Made by a program: the position numbers and the translations under genes
The notes under the pieces: model-generated
Told to the model about the DNA's origin: nothing
What the model saw: the letters and a program-made list of their open reading frames with translations, nothing else
Database searches by the model: none
In this document: in pieces, positions 16,005 through 24,800 of the stretch
How the letters are laid out: each line of letters starts with the position of its first letter
Position numbering within the stretch: position 1 is the stretch's first letter
Origin: a virus
Direction: 5' to 3' (one strand)
Length of the DNA: 39,802 bases
Virus record (IMG/VR): IMGVR_UViG_3300027736_000097
Location: 1-39,802 of that record

Positions 16005-16144
16005 TTGCTCCCCTTAATTATATCCCCAGTCTTAGGGTCTCTTTGAACTTTGACAGTTCCATCCTTACGCAAGGTAAGGATGAGACCATCCCTCATAATA
16101 GTTTTATTAAAACTATCGTGACGTACAAATTGACCTGATGACAT
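16001..16144 (-). CDS. Small protein (47 aa)
   Basis: A 47-aa protein with a beta-like pattern (GLILTLRKDGTVKVQRDP) and a basic end. The stop overlaps the next start as ATGA. No family is recognised. Its frame, coupling and charge match the flanking genes, which supports a real gene. Confidence 0.6.
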   Translation of the reverse strand: MSSGQFVRHDSFNKTIMRDGLILTLRKDGTVKVQRDPKTGDIIKGSK

Positions 16145-16147
16145 TAT

Positions 16148-16312
16148 TTACTCTGTTCCTCGACCAAATTGAAATCCAGGAATTTTAGTAATATCGTGCT
16201 TTCCTTCTTTATTTAAATACGGGTCAAGAACTTTCATTCTAAATTGACGAGTTTCTGCCCGACTACGCTCTGCTTTTTGTTGAGCAGATAATTCGTTGGG
16301 TTTGGTAGCCAT
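16148..16312 (-). CDS. Small charged protein (54 aa)
   Basis: A 54-aa protein with a charged N-terminal helix (ELSAQQKAERSRAETRQFRMK) and a short C-terminal part ending in PGFQFGRGTE. No known family. It lies 1 nt after the preceding tiny gene's stop in the same chain. Confidence 0.6.
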   Translation of the reverse strand: MATKPNELSAQQKAERSRAETRQFRMKVLDPYLNKEGKHDITKIPGFQFGRGTE

Positions 16313-16313
16313 G

Positions 16314-16448
16314 TTACTTCTTCTTTCCCATTTTCTTCATTGTTGACTTACCCATAACCATTTTCTTACCAGTCTTTTTAGATTCTTTCTTGGCCATAGC
16401 CATACCCTTTGGACCGTATGAAAATTCTTTCATTCCTACTTTTGGCAT
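16314..16448 (-). CDS. Tiny Lys/Met-rich protein (44 aa)
   Basis: A 44-aa protein in which about one third of residues are Lys and one sixth Met, ending MGKKK. The start overlaps the previous stop as TAATG. It resembles the next tiny gene in composition, so the two may be duplicates. The function is unknown. Confidence 0.6.
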   Translation of the reverse strand: MPKVGMKEFSYGPKGMAMAKKESKKTGKKMVMGKSTMKKMGKKK

Positions 16449-16573
16449 TATTTCTTGCCTTTCTTCTTAAGTGACTTCATACCAGCCTTTGCTTCTTTCT
16501 TCTTCATTGCAGGTGATTCTTTTTTCTCATAGGCTTTGTAGCCTTTCATCATTTTACCTGACATCTTTGCCAT
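16448..16573 (-). CDS. Tiny Lys/Met-rich protein (41 aa)
   Basis: A 41-aa protein of mostly Lys, Met, Ala and Gly (pattern KMSGKMMKGYKAYEKKES, end LKKKGKK). The start overlaps the previous stop as TAATG. Together with the neighbours it forms a coupled series of very basic small proteins. Its function is unknown; nucleic-acid binding is a reasonable guess from charge. Confidence 0.6.
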   Translation of the reverse strand: MAKMSGKMMKGYKAYEKKESPAMKKKEAKAGMKSLKKKGKK

Positions 16574-17028
16574 TATTTTATTCCTGCTTCCTTTAGTTCT
16601 TTCATTACGTGGGCGGTTTTTTTGTCTAACTTTTTTGCTTGTACCATTGTGTTGCCATCATACGCTGACCCTAATCTTTCAGAGGCATCGTGTGCTGCTT
16701 CTATCTGTTTCCTATTTGTACCATTAGGTTGAATACCCTGTGCTCTAGCACTTCTATATGCTTCAAGTTCAGAGTTCCATTTCTTCTGGGTGGTGCCACT
16801 TGCTATTACATCGCCCCTGGCATCACCAGTTGCTAACTGTAAATTTTTGGCCTTACAACCAAAGCACTCATCACCACAATTACTATGGTCTATTTCTTCA
16901 GGTTCTGTATGTGGGAATGGTACCAAAGAAGTTTCATCACATCCGCTACATCCGTAAAGGGCTGCCTTGTAATTCATCTTCTCATCAAAACCAAATTCTA
17001 AAACTTTACTGCAGTGCTCGTGTCCCAT
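16573..17028 (-). CDS. Zinc-binding-like virion-module protein
   Basis: A 151-aa protein. The N-terminal half has several Cys and His residues in pairs (H3, H5, C6, C27-x2-C30, H48-x3-C51, C55-x2-C58) as in a double zinc knuckle. The C-terminal half is helical and charged (KKWNSELEAYRSARAQGI, then a long final helix). It looks like a small protein conserved in phages of actinobacteria, found between capsid and tail genes. The role is unknown; head completion or connector accessory is possible. Confidence 0.7.
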   Translation of the reverse strand: MGHEHCSKVLEFGFDEKMNYKAALYGCSGCDETSLVPFPHTEPEEIDHSNCGDECFGCKAKNLQLATGDARGDVIASGTTQKKWNSELEAYRSARAQGIQPNGTNRKQIEAAHDASERLGSAYDGNTMVQAKKLDKKTAHVMKELKEAGIK

Positions 17029-17034
17029 ATTTCC

Positions 17035-17310
17035 TTATTCCACCGTGAAGTTAGCCGAAGTAATGCCTATGCTTGCTGCAATCATTGCGGTTCTAATAGC
17101 CTCACTTATATTAGTATGTTCTCCACCACCAATGTAGTAGGCGGTATAACCTGCTAGGTCACTATCTAATGGATATTGTATTAGTGAGTATGTACCACTT
17201 TGATTAATAACTGTATAACTTTTAGTGCGTTGTTTAAAGTGTGAATGTAAACGGTGTCCACCTATTGGCCCTTGTTCTAGGGTTGGTGTTCTAAATAAAT
17301 ATGTTGCCAT
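17035..17310 (-). CDS. Small virion-module protein
   Basis: A 91-aa protein with a beta-rich N-terminal part (YTVINQSGTYSLIQYPL) and a C-terminal Ala/Ile-rich helix (SEAIRTAMIAASIG). It is the first gene after the major capsid protein. No family is recognised; a head decoration or completion role is possible from position only. Confidence 0.6.
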   Translation of the reverse strand: MATYLFRTPTLEQGPIGGHRLHSHFKQRTKSYTVINQSGTYSLIQYPLDSDLAGYTAYYIGGGEHTNISEAIRTAMIAASIGITSANFTVE

Positions 17311-17334
17311 TAGGCTCCTTAATGAACTTACTCC

Positions 17335-17362
17335 GTAGCAGGAATATTTCTACTCCTGCTAC
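17335..17362 (-). other. 9-bp hairpin just after the capsid gene
   Basis: GTAGCAGGA (17335-17343) and TCCTGCTAC (17354-17362) form a perfect 9-bp stem with a 10-nt loop, 13 nt after the capsid stop. No T run follows on the minus strand, so it is not a classic intrinsic terminator. It could protect the 3' end of the capsid message or reduce read-through into the next genes. Confidence 0.6.
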
Positions 17363-17374
17363 AGCGTCAGTCAA

Positions 17375-18319
17375 TTACGCTACTGATGAACCGTTTAGGA
17401 TTCGATACAGGGCTGCTTCGCGATAACGCTTGAAGCCAAGTACGCCGTACCAACCCATAGGTCGGAAACGCATCAATTGGTCAATAACTGGACCGATAAC
17501 AATATGTGGCTCTTCAGCAACGGCCTCAGCCAATGCTTCTTTTCCACAAAGAATTGTACGGTATACCTTGGCGCTTGAAGCACCGTCAGTATCATTGAAC
17601 ATACGAGCAGACTCTACGAAGTAGGCTCCCTCATATGCACCAATTTCTCCAGCCCAAATGTTTTCATTTGAGTTGTACTCGTGAGGCAAACGCCATCCAC
17701 CAGCACCAGTCTCAGCACGTAAATCGTGTGAGATTTCTGGGTGGATACCACACCAGTATAATGAACCCTTGCGAGGTACTGATAAACCAGAACGTAACTT
17801 AGCAACAGCCTTACGGATGTTAGCAGAAGTAATTGTATCTGTAGCAGCGATTGTTACAGTGTTAGTACGTGTACCACCGTAGATGACGTTTGTGCCACCA
17901 CGTAGTTCAGTCTGTGCAACTGTATCAATTGAGCCTGCAAGGTTGAAAGCGATAATGTTAGCGATTGCTGGGTCTACATCAGCAAGGCTGAATAGTTCCA
18001 ACGCACGTGTAACAAGTACAGAGTTACCATACTCAGCAAGAGTAATAGTAACTGATGTAGGAGCAGCAATCTGAACAGAGTCTTTCTCTGTAGATTCTGT
18101 CAGAGCAGTTGTTGACTCTGATAGGTCTGCGTATAATTGTAGAATTACGGTTGAGCCAGGATTTGCCAATTTAGCAGGGCGCTTGTCTGCGACACTACGA
18201 ATAAGGGGTTCTGAACGCAACGCGAAGTCTAATAGACGGTCATAAGCCTTTTGGACTAGACCTGCACCACCAGCGGTACCAGCAAGGTTACCATTTGACG
18301 CGGTATATGCATTAGCCAT
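17375..18319 (-). CDS. Major capsid protein, N4-gp56 family
   Basis: A 314-aa protein matching the N4-gp56 branch of HK97-fold capsid proteins: a helical N-arm, VTITLAEYGNSVLVTRALE (about 92-110), a long helix with DTVAQTELRGG, the P-domain IHPEISHDLRAETG, then GEIGAYEGAYFVES (227-240). It is preceded by GGAGGTGA, close to a perfect ribosome site, as expected for the most abundant virion protein, and followed by a stable hairpin. The scaffold gene is immediately upstream. The length is shorter than many members (usually 340-400 aa), so some surface loops are trimmed. Confidence 0.85.
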   Translation of the reverse strand: MANAYTASNGNLAGTAGGAGLVQKAYDRLLDFALRSEPLIRSVADKRPAKLANPGSTVILQLYADLSESTTALTESTEKDSVQIAAPTSVTITLAEYGNSVLVTRALELFSLADVDPAIANIIAFNLAGSIDTVAQTELRGGTNVIYGGTRTNTVTIAATDTITSANIRKAVAKLRSGLSVPRKGSLYWCGIHPEISHDLRAETGAGGWRLPHEYNSNENIWAGEIGAYEGAYFVESARMFNDTDGASSAKVYRTILCGKEALAEAVAEEPHIVIGPVIDQLMRFRPMGWYGVLGFKRYREAALYRILNGSSVA

Positions 18320-18356
18320 TGTTCACCTCCAAGGTGATTAAGAATTACTATGGATA

Positions 18357-18833
18357 TTAATTGCCTTGAATTAATGCAGTGAGTTCTTCTGCGGAAGCCG
18401 CATTCATAACTCTATTCATTAAATCTTGGGCTTTGTCAGGGGTCGTACCAAGTTGAGTAACTACATCCTGTTGCCGTAAGGCTGCACGATTTAGTTCTTG
18501 TTCCTCAGATACTTCTGGCGCTTTAGTTAATCCAAACAAGTCTCCATTATCGTCAAGCCAGTTATTAACTGACTCTTCGCTAACTTCATCCAAGTCTTTA
18601 AGGATTAAACGTTGTGCCTTAAGATTGACACCCTTCTTTTCTAGGACCTCTTTGACTACACGCTCACGCTGCACCTTGGATAATCCCTCAAGTTGCTCAG
18701 TGAGTTCTTTGATACGCTTCTCATCGTTACGCTTGGCTTTTCGCAATTTTTTAAGTAAATCGCTTCCATCCATTTGCGCCTCGTTGTCGGTATCTAGGTC
18801 GTCTTCGTCTTCATCCCAGTAGTTGTTGCTCAT
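18357..18833 (-). CDS. Scaffolding protein
   Basis: A 158-aa, highly charged protein: an acidic start (DEDEDDLDTDNE), a coiled-coil helix (LLKKLRKAKRNDEKRIKELTEQLEGL, about 26-51), then further helices. Size, charge and place directly upstream of the capsid gene are those of phage scaffolding proteins, which guide shell assembly and then leave. Nothing indicates a built-in protease, so removal may need the separate Ntn hydrolase. Confidence 0.8.
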   Translation of the reverse strand: MSNNYWDEDEDDLDTDNEAQMDGSDLLKKLRKAKRNDEKRIKELTEQLEGLSKVQRERVVKEVLEKKGVNLKAQRLILKDLDEVSEESVNNWLDDNGDLFGLTKAPEVSEEQELNRAALRQQDVVTQLGTTPDKAQDLMNRVMNAASAEELTALIQGN

Positions 18834-18956
18834 AGCAACCCACCCTTCTATTCGTTTAGTTTAGTCGCAAGCCACAGGTTCCAATCGGGGAATCGGTCTG
18901 GCTCTTGCTGCCAGTCTTTTACGCTGTGTGGGCTGGTGGATCACACAGGATTCTAT
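18834..18956 (-). other. GC-richer 123-nt spacer with possible gene remnant
   Basis: No complete ORF with a good start fits here, but two frames look protein-like. One begins at GTG and reads MIHQPTQRKRLAARARPIPR before a stop. The other, without a start codon, reads DWQQEPDRFPDWNLWLATKL. A 7-bp inverted repeat (CTGTGTG/CACACAG) is also present. The spacer is richer in G and C than its neighbours. It may hold a decayed gene or a regulatory leader for scaffold and capsid. Confidence 0.4.
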
Positions 18957-20279
18957 TTAGTACTGGCCTGCGCCAGTTCTTGGTGAGAGAGATGTTCTAG
19001 ATATTCCAGATTTAGTGGAGAACTGTCCTGTCTCTGCTTCAGATAATGCTTTACGTTTACGCTGTGCAGATGCTAGAGTATTAAATACTTCTTGCTCCGC
19101 TTCTGCTTGTCCGTATCCTGGAAGTTGAGTTCCATAGATAGAACTTAATTTTTCTGATGTAGGTAATATATCTGCAATAGTTGCATATCCCTTTTGTGCT
19201 TCTGCTTGAGTTACACCTTGTGATGCAAGTTGCTCTGATACAGATACCCCAGCCTCAAGTCCTTGAAGTCTTGCTGCTGAACCAATTTCTGCTGCTGCAA
19301 CCTGGCGTTGAATCTTAGGTAATTGTTGATTAGGGTCAAGAACATAAGCAACCATATCAAGGTCACCAATTCCATAGTAATCACGTAATGTTCTAGAAAT
19401 TAAAGGGTCAGCATTTTGAACTCTTTGAACTGCTGTAACTACACGTGATGATAGTTCTGATGGAGACATATCATTTTCTATAAATTGTTTTACATATGTA
19501 TCATTGTCAAATTGTTTTAATCCATAAGCACGTAATGTTTGGCGATATCCATCTTCAACACTTAAATACTCTGCTGGACTAAGAACTGATAAACCCTTTT
19601 TTTGTCTTTCAGTATTAGCAGAGAATCTTGCTTTGTATTCATCTGTTTTCTGTAACTCTAAAGTAATTGTAGCCTCAGTGTAGCCTAGACGAGCAAATTC
19701 TAAAACTTTATTTCCCAGTGAAGAAAGTCCATATTGAGCAAATCTATCTGCTACAATCTTACCAATAGACTCACGTTGTGCTGCAATCTTTTCAGCCTCG
19801 GCTGCCGCTGTTGCTGCTGTTGTTGCTACTGCATTTTGTGCTGCAGTTGCTGCCGTAGTTGCCGCTAAACTTGCCGCTGCATTTGCTGCTGCTTGAGCCG
19901 CTGCTAGTGCTGCTTGTGCCTTTGCTAGTGCTATTGCATTGTTTGCTGCTGCCGCTGCTTCCGCTTCTGCTTTGGCTTTTGCAAGTGCTTCTGCTGCTGC
20001 TTTGGCTGCAGCCTCTGCATTTGCTGCATCTATTTTGGCTTTTGCTGTTGCTGCTGAGTCTGTCATTCCTACATAATACTCAGATGGTTTTCCAGTATAT
20101 TCTCTACGTCTTTCACCCGCTATTTGGTCTGCAGTCATACCAGAATAGCCAGTTGAGCCTACTAGTTGTTGGCCAAGATTTGTAAAATAAGTTGAGTCTT
20201 TTGGCGCTGCTGCAGCCGCAGCCGCAGCCGCTTGTGCAGCCGCTATTTTTTGGTCATATAAATAATCTGCTGATGGCAT
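18957..20279 (-). CDS. Alanine-rich coiled-coil virion protein
   Basis: A 440-aa protein. Residues about 12-25 and 70-165 are extremely Ala-rich with Lys/Glu spacing (AEAAAKAAAEALAKAKAE type), a long helical rod. The C-terminal half is more complex and helical (TLRDYYGIGDLDMVAYVLDP). It lies in the block between portal and scaffold that also holds the 1564-aa protein. In short-tailed phages such a block usually encodes proteins carried inside the head and ejected with DNA, and a helical rod fits that. Inference only. Confidence 0.65.
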   Translation of the reverse strand: MPSADYLYDQKIAAAQAAAAAAAAAPKDSTYFTNLGQQLVGSTGYSGMTADQIAGERRREYTGKPSEYYVGMTDSAATAKAKIDAANAEAAAKAAAEALAKAKAEAEAAAAANNAIALAKAQAALAAAQAAANAAASLAATTAATAAQNAVATTAATAAAEAEKIAAQRESIGKIVADRFAQYGLSSLGNKVLEFARLGYTEATITLELQKTDEYKARFSANTERQKKGLSVLSPAEYLSVEDGYRQTLRAYGLKQFDNDTYVKQFIENDMSPSELSSRVVTAVQRVQNADPLISRTLRDYYGIGDLDMVAYVLDPNQQLPKIQRQVAAAEIGSAARLQGLEAGVSVSEQLASQGVTQAEAQKGYATIADILPTSEKLSSIYGTQLPGYGQAEAEQEVFNTLASAQRKRKALSEAETGQFSTKSGISRTSLSPRTGAGQY

Positions 20280-20281
20280 TT

Positions 20282-21115
20282 TTACACCTGTCCGTAATCT
20301 CTAAGAACCTTAAGTGATAATGAGTCAACTGTAGCCCTAGCATTGTTAGTTAAATCCCATCTAGGGTCTTGACGTAACTCTGCTTCAAATTGCCATATTG
20401 GTTTAAGTGCAGGCTTACCATCTGGACCAACATATTGTAATGCTCTACGAAATGTTGGGTCAGTATAAGATATGGTGTCTGCATCAATTTCTAATATGTT
20501 TGCCATAGAAGACTTATAGGCAGATGCAAGTGCATCAACACTAGTTCCTTTATTAATATCATCTGCAAAAACAGGATATGCGCTAGCAGAATCTCTACGA
20601 ATCTTTTCCTGAATATCTGCTAAGGTATTAGTTCCTGAGAATATACCTTGTGACCAGGAATCTAGGGTAGTTTTAGCATAAGACATACCAAAAGTATCAG
20701 CGTATTCTTCAAGTGATTGAACCTTACTTAAAGTATCTCCGCCTATAGTCCCTTTAAATTTTGAAAATGCTTGAAGGTCAATTTGATTATCATCTAAACC
20801 TTTATCATAAGCATCCTGTATTGTAGTATTAAAAGTTGCTTCATCTAAGTTAATGCCTTTAGCAATAAGACGTTGACGTTGTCTTACTTTAAATGCTTCC
20901 AACTCCTGTGTGTATACTCCAGGTTGACTAGCCTTAGTTGCTGTTCTATTCTTAGATGTTGTGGTAAGACCTTTGTAGTATGCAGTGTTAAAATACTCTA
21001 ACTGAGCCTGAGTTAAATCACCAGCAACAAATAAATCATAAACCTTTTTAAGTTCAGGAAATGCTTTGATTAAGTCAGCAGTAATGCCATATGCGGTTGC
21101 GTCTGTAACAGCCAA
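20282..21115 (-). CDS. Helical virion-block protein
   Basis: A 277-aa, mainly helical protein. Motifs include FPELKKVYDLFVAGDLTQAQLEYF, which resembles short repeated helical hairpins in ejected or injected virion proteins, and DDINKGTSVDALASAYKSSM. It is 2 nt from the next gene. No known family. Likely internal virion protein by position. Confidence 0.65.
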   Translation of the reverse strand: MAVTDATAYGITADLIKAFPELKKVYDLFVAGDLTQAQLEYFNTAYYKGLTTTSKNRTATKASQPGVYTQELEAFKVRQRQRLIAKGINLDEATFNTTIQDAYDKGLDDNQIDLQAFSKFKGTIGGDTLSKVQSLEEYADTFGMSYAKTTLDSWSQGIFSGTNTLADIQEKIRRDSASAYPVFADDINKGTSVDALASAYKSSMANILEIDADTISYTDPTFRRALQYVGPDGKPALKPIWQFEAELRQDPRWDLTNNARATVDSLSLKVLRDYGQV

Positions 21116-21116
21116 T

Positions 21117-21836
21117 TTATCTCTCCAACTTTCTCAAAAAGTCACCGAAATCTAAACTTGCTTTTTCTTGAAAGTCTTGAGGTGATTGTTCTTTTAACTT
21201 ACTTGTAATAACTGCCTGTGCTTTTTCTTTACTATAACCAGGTGTTGTTTCGGTTATGGTTTTTCCACCAACTTTTTTGGTAGTAGTCACTGTTCCTTGA
21301 TTAATCATATCCTGGATAGCAGTATAAAATTGTTTTGTTTCATCATCTGTAGCCTTGCGGTTTAATGTAGACCTTAAGGTATCGTCAATTATTGATTGGA
21401 TTTCTTCTGGTTGAAATAAATATTTTTGTACACTAACTTTAGGTCCACCAGAACCAGATATCCCAGTATCTTTAGAGTACCATTGTAGATATTTTTCTGG
21501 AGTTATCTTTTGAACGCCACCTGACTTTTGATAAAATTCACCAGCACCATCAACTGATAGTTCATATAATGCTCGGGCTTGGCGAGGACTTACATCTCCA
21601 TAGCCATTTTTCTTAAGAGTAATAAGCCATCCATCTTGTATTTTATTATCTGCAAAGTAACGTTTTTTAGCCTCTGCTATTGTAGTAGTATCAACTTCCT
21701 GCTCAACACTTATGTTAAGTCCAGGAACATTAACAGTTGCTTTCCTGCCAGGACCTATAAACACCTTACCGCCAACATTGGTTGAACCAGTATTATTTTT
21801 TAAATTATCTAAAGCACCACCGCTACCGTTACCCAT
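21117..21836 (-). CDS. Virion-block protein with peptidoglycan-binding-like middle
   Basis: A 239-aa protein. The N-terminus is Gly/Asn-rich and flexible; the middle has KNGYGDVSPRQARALYELSVDGAGEFY, then helices with DDTLRSTLNRKATDDETKQFYTAI and a C-terminal charged tail. No enzyme motif was seen. Its start shares TAATG with the 1564-aa gene's stop. It may assist that protein in the capsid. The peptidoglycan-binding idea is weak. Confidence 0.6.
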   Translation of the reverse strand: MGNGSGGALDNLKNNTGSTNVGGKVFIGPGRKATVNVPGLNISVEQEVDTTTIAEAKKRYFADNKIQDGWLITLKKNGYGDVSPRQARALYELSVDGAGEFYQKSGGVQKITPEKYLQWYSKDTGISGSGGPKVSVQKYLFQPEEIQSIIDDTLRSTLNRKATDDETKQFYTAIQDMINQGTVTTTKKVGGKTITETTPGYSKEKAQAVITSKLKEQSPQDFQEKASLDFGDFLRKLER

Positions 21837-24800
21837 TATAATCCCTTCGTAAGGTCATCTTTTTCAAGGACTCTTGTATATACTCTACTGAAAGAAATGT
21901 ATTCATCTAGCAATTGGCTAGTGAATGTATCCCACATTTCTTTCAAATCTGCATTACCAACAGCATCAATTGATTTACTGCTTCTAGACGCAAGAATCTC
22001 TCTAACATATTCTCTTCCATCTAAGTAATCAGCAATTGCCTTGATATCATTTCTATCTTTAGTTCTAGGGTCAGAGGTTAACTCTTTAGAAAACTTTAAA
22101 AAGTTAACAACTTTATTAGTGTCTAATTTTCCACGAACTTTAGCCCATTCAGGATTCTCTGCTTCAAGTTCAGAGATAAAACGTTGCTTGCGTTCCTTTA
22201 AATCTTCGGCTGCTACGCCGTTTAGATTAGGTAAGCCTCTTGCAATACGTTCTGACTCTATAATTTCAATACCTTGGTTGTAAACAATCCAACCCTTTTC
22301 CGCTTGAGTAGCGGCTACAGCCTTGTATGGGTCTTGTGACTCACGAAACTTCTCTGTGCTACCAGGAGCAACAGGAGTATTTCTTTGGCTCTGATATACG
22401 CTAGGTGAAAATTCACCAGCATTAACATCTCCTACTACAAACCATCCATACTCTGGATTCTTTGCAATTAAGTCAGAGAGTTCTCTAGAGCGTTTCTCTG
22501 CATCTATAGTTGCTGCTATGCCAGTATTGTTCTTTGATAGGCTAGTAGAGAATAAAAAGTATTCTTCTCCATATGCATCGTAGAATTTTTCTGATGCATT
22601 CTGTGGGTCTTCTTCACGTAATCTTTGGAACTCATCAATATAGAATTGGTAAGGGGAACGTAGGTTAGTAGCAAAAGGAAGAACTGCTCTTGCGGCAACT
22701 TCTAATGCAAGAATTCTTTTAACCTTATTGTCAATTTCTTTAGCACTTGGTTGAGAAGTTCTAAGTCCATTATCGAACTTATGGTTTTCTTCCATAGCAA
22801 TAAGAACTGTTAGGTTACGACGTGTTGGGTCATTCTCATCAAACCTAGCCCAGGCCTTGCGCAATGCTTGGTTCTGAATAAATAAATCTTTAGTAAATTC
22901 TGCAGGACTTGTACCAGTTGGGCCATAAGGTAATATAGTCTTAATCAAACTGTTACGTTCTAAATCAGGTATTGCCTTAATTAATTGAGACGCAGCAATC
23001 TGAACAAACCATCCAGAGCCTGGATTCCACCAAGCATTACCTTGGAATAATAAGTCAAGACTTGTTTTAGGAATTGATAATGGTCTATCAACTAAACCAA
23101 AAGAACCACGTTTTACCCATTCGCCAGGTACGTTGATGTATGTTCTTCCGTCACGTTCTTCTGTAAGTCCCACACGGTCAGGAGAATTATAAATCATTTC
23201 CATCTTGCGTACAACTGATGGGTCATTAATTACAATACGACTCCATTTTTCAGCAACATCTGTAAACGCACCAAAGAATGGAAAGATGTAGCGCATTGTA
23301 TATGCTGCATCTACACGCTCTGATGTATCGTAAAGAGAACGACGCAGTTCTGCTCTAGCCCATTGGCGAGCACTATACTCTAGTTTGCGAATATATTCTG
23401 GTGGAATTGTATCTCCAGGATATGTATCAATAGCATTTCTTATAGATGCATCCATGCGTTTGCGATATAAATCAACAAACATGGGATGGCGAACAAGATT
23501 TGATTCTGGTAATTCACCAAAGTTCTTATAGAATTTATCTCTTAATCCAGCAAAATATTTAACTGCTGCTGCTGTTCCGTTAGCAGCACCTACCTGAGCA
23601 GCATTAACTGCTGGGTAGTTTAATGTATCTGTACCAAAAGCCTTCTTAATATCATCGCCAGTAATCGTACGACCCTTAGCAATTTCCTTTAAGCCTGCCG
23701 CAAATGATGGAAATAATTCATCAATGTTATCCATGTTTGCTTCTGCTATAGCAAGAGCATCTCTACCCATGCCTAGGTCGCGCATAATAACGCGGCCTTC
23801 TTTTGTTGTTAAAAGAAATTTTTCTGCTTCGGCAATAAGTTCTTCTCTTGGTTTATTTTGCAAAAGAATTTGTGTAATTTTAGAATTACGAACTTGACGG
23901 TTTACAACTCTCTCATATGCCTGAACCCAGTTAGGGTCATCACCTTTGACTACTACAAAGTCACCAGTAGTTTCAAATGCGTTAGTTAATTTAGTCTTAG
24001 AGTTAGAAAAATGTGCATCTACAATACGTGCAGATTCTCTAATAAAACGATTCTTAATAAACTCAGCCTGCTCAGGTGTAGAACCTAATGCATCTTCATA
24101 TTTAATGCCATCTACTTCTCTTAAGCCAAGACCAAATTTATCTTCAACCTTAAGAGTGCCATCTAACATTGCATCAATTTCTTTTATTTGAGATTTAATA
24201 AGTTCAGGGTCATCAGCAATATCACGTATAGCACTTAATTCATCTCGATGAGTCTCAAGTTTCACATCATCTGACCAACGATATATATCATCTAGCGATG
24301 CGCCAGTAAATCTATTGGCAATCATATTCCTAGAAGATTCACGTATACCAGTAAGCACAGCCATAGGGCCAGCGGTTGTAAGGATACGCATTAATCCTTC
24401 AGTTACGTTACGAACAGGGTAACCAAGGCGAGCAAGTACCTCAAATTTAATTAAAGAATCTAGGCCGTCTATAACATCAGTAGTTCCAGCGCGGGCTTTG
24501 TAATATACTCCAACCGCATCAGACCTTCTAGCCCTAGATAAACGATTTAATGCTGAATACATTGTATCAATATCAAGAACTGGTAACTGTTTTACTAGTT
24601 GAGTTTCGTTTAATGGCAATGGAATAATATATTTTAAGTCTTCAGAGCCAAGAATTGGTGTAACTTTAGAACCAACTGGAACTATTCTACCATCTGGTAA
24701 AGTTTTTGTTGCTCCCGTATAGGCTCTCTCACGAATAATATTTTGTGCTTTGGCACGTCCACCAGAAAATAACTGCCAGCCTGCACGAACATCAGATTCA

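Noticed and set aside
19859-20185. Leu-rich plus-strand frame of 108 aa that looks like a membrane protein.
   Set aside because: It is the reverse of Ala-rich GCA/GCT codons in the coiled-coil virion gene.
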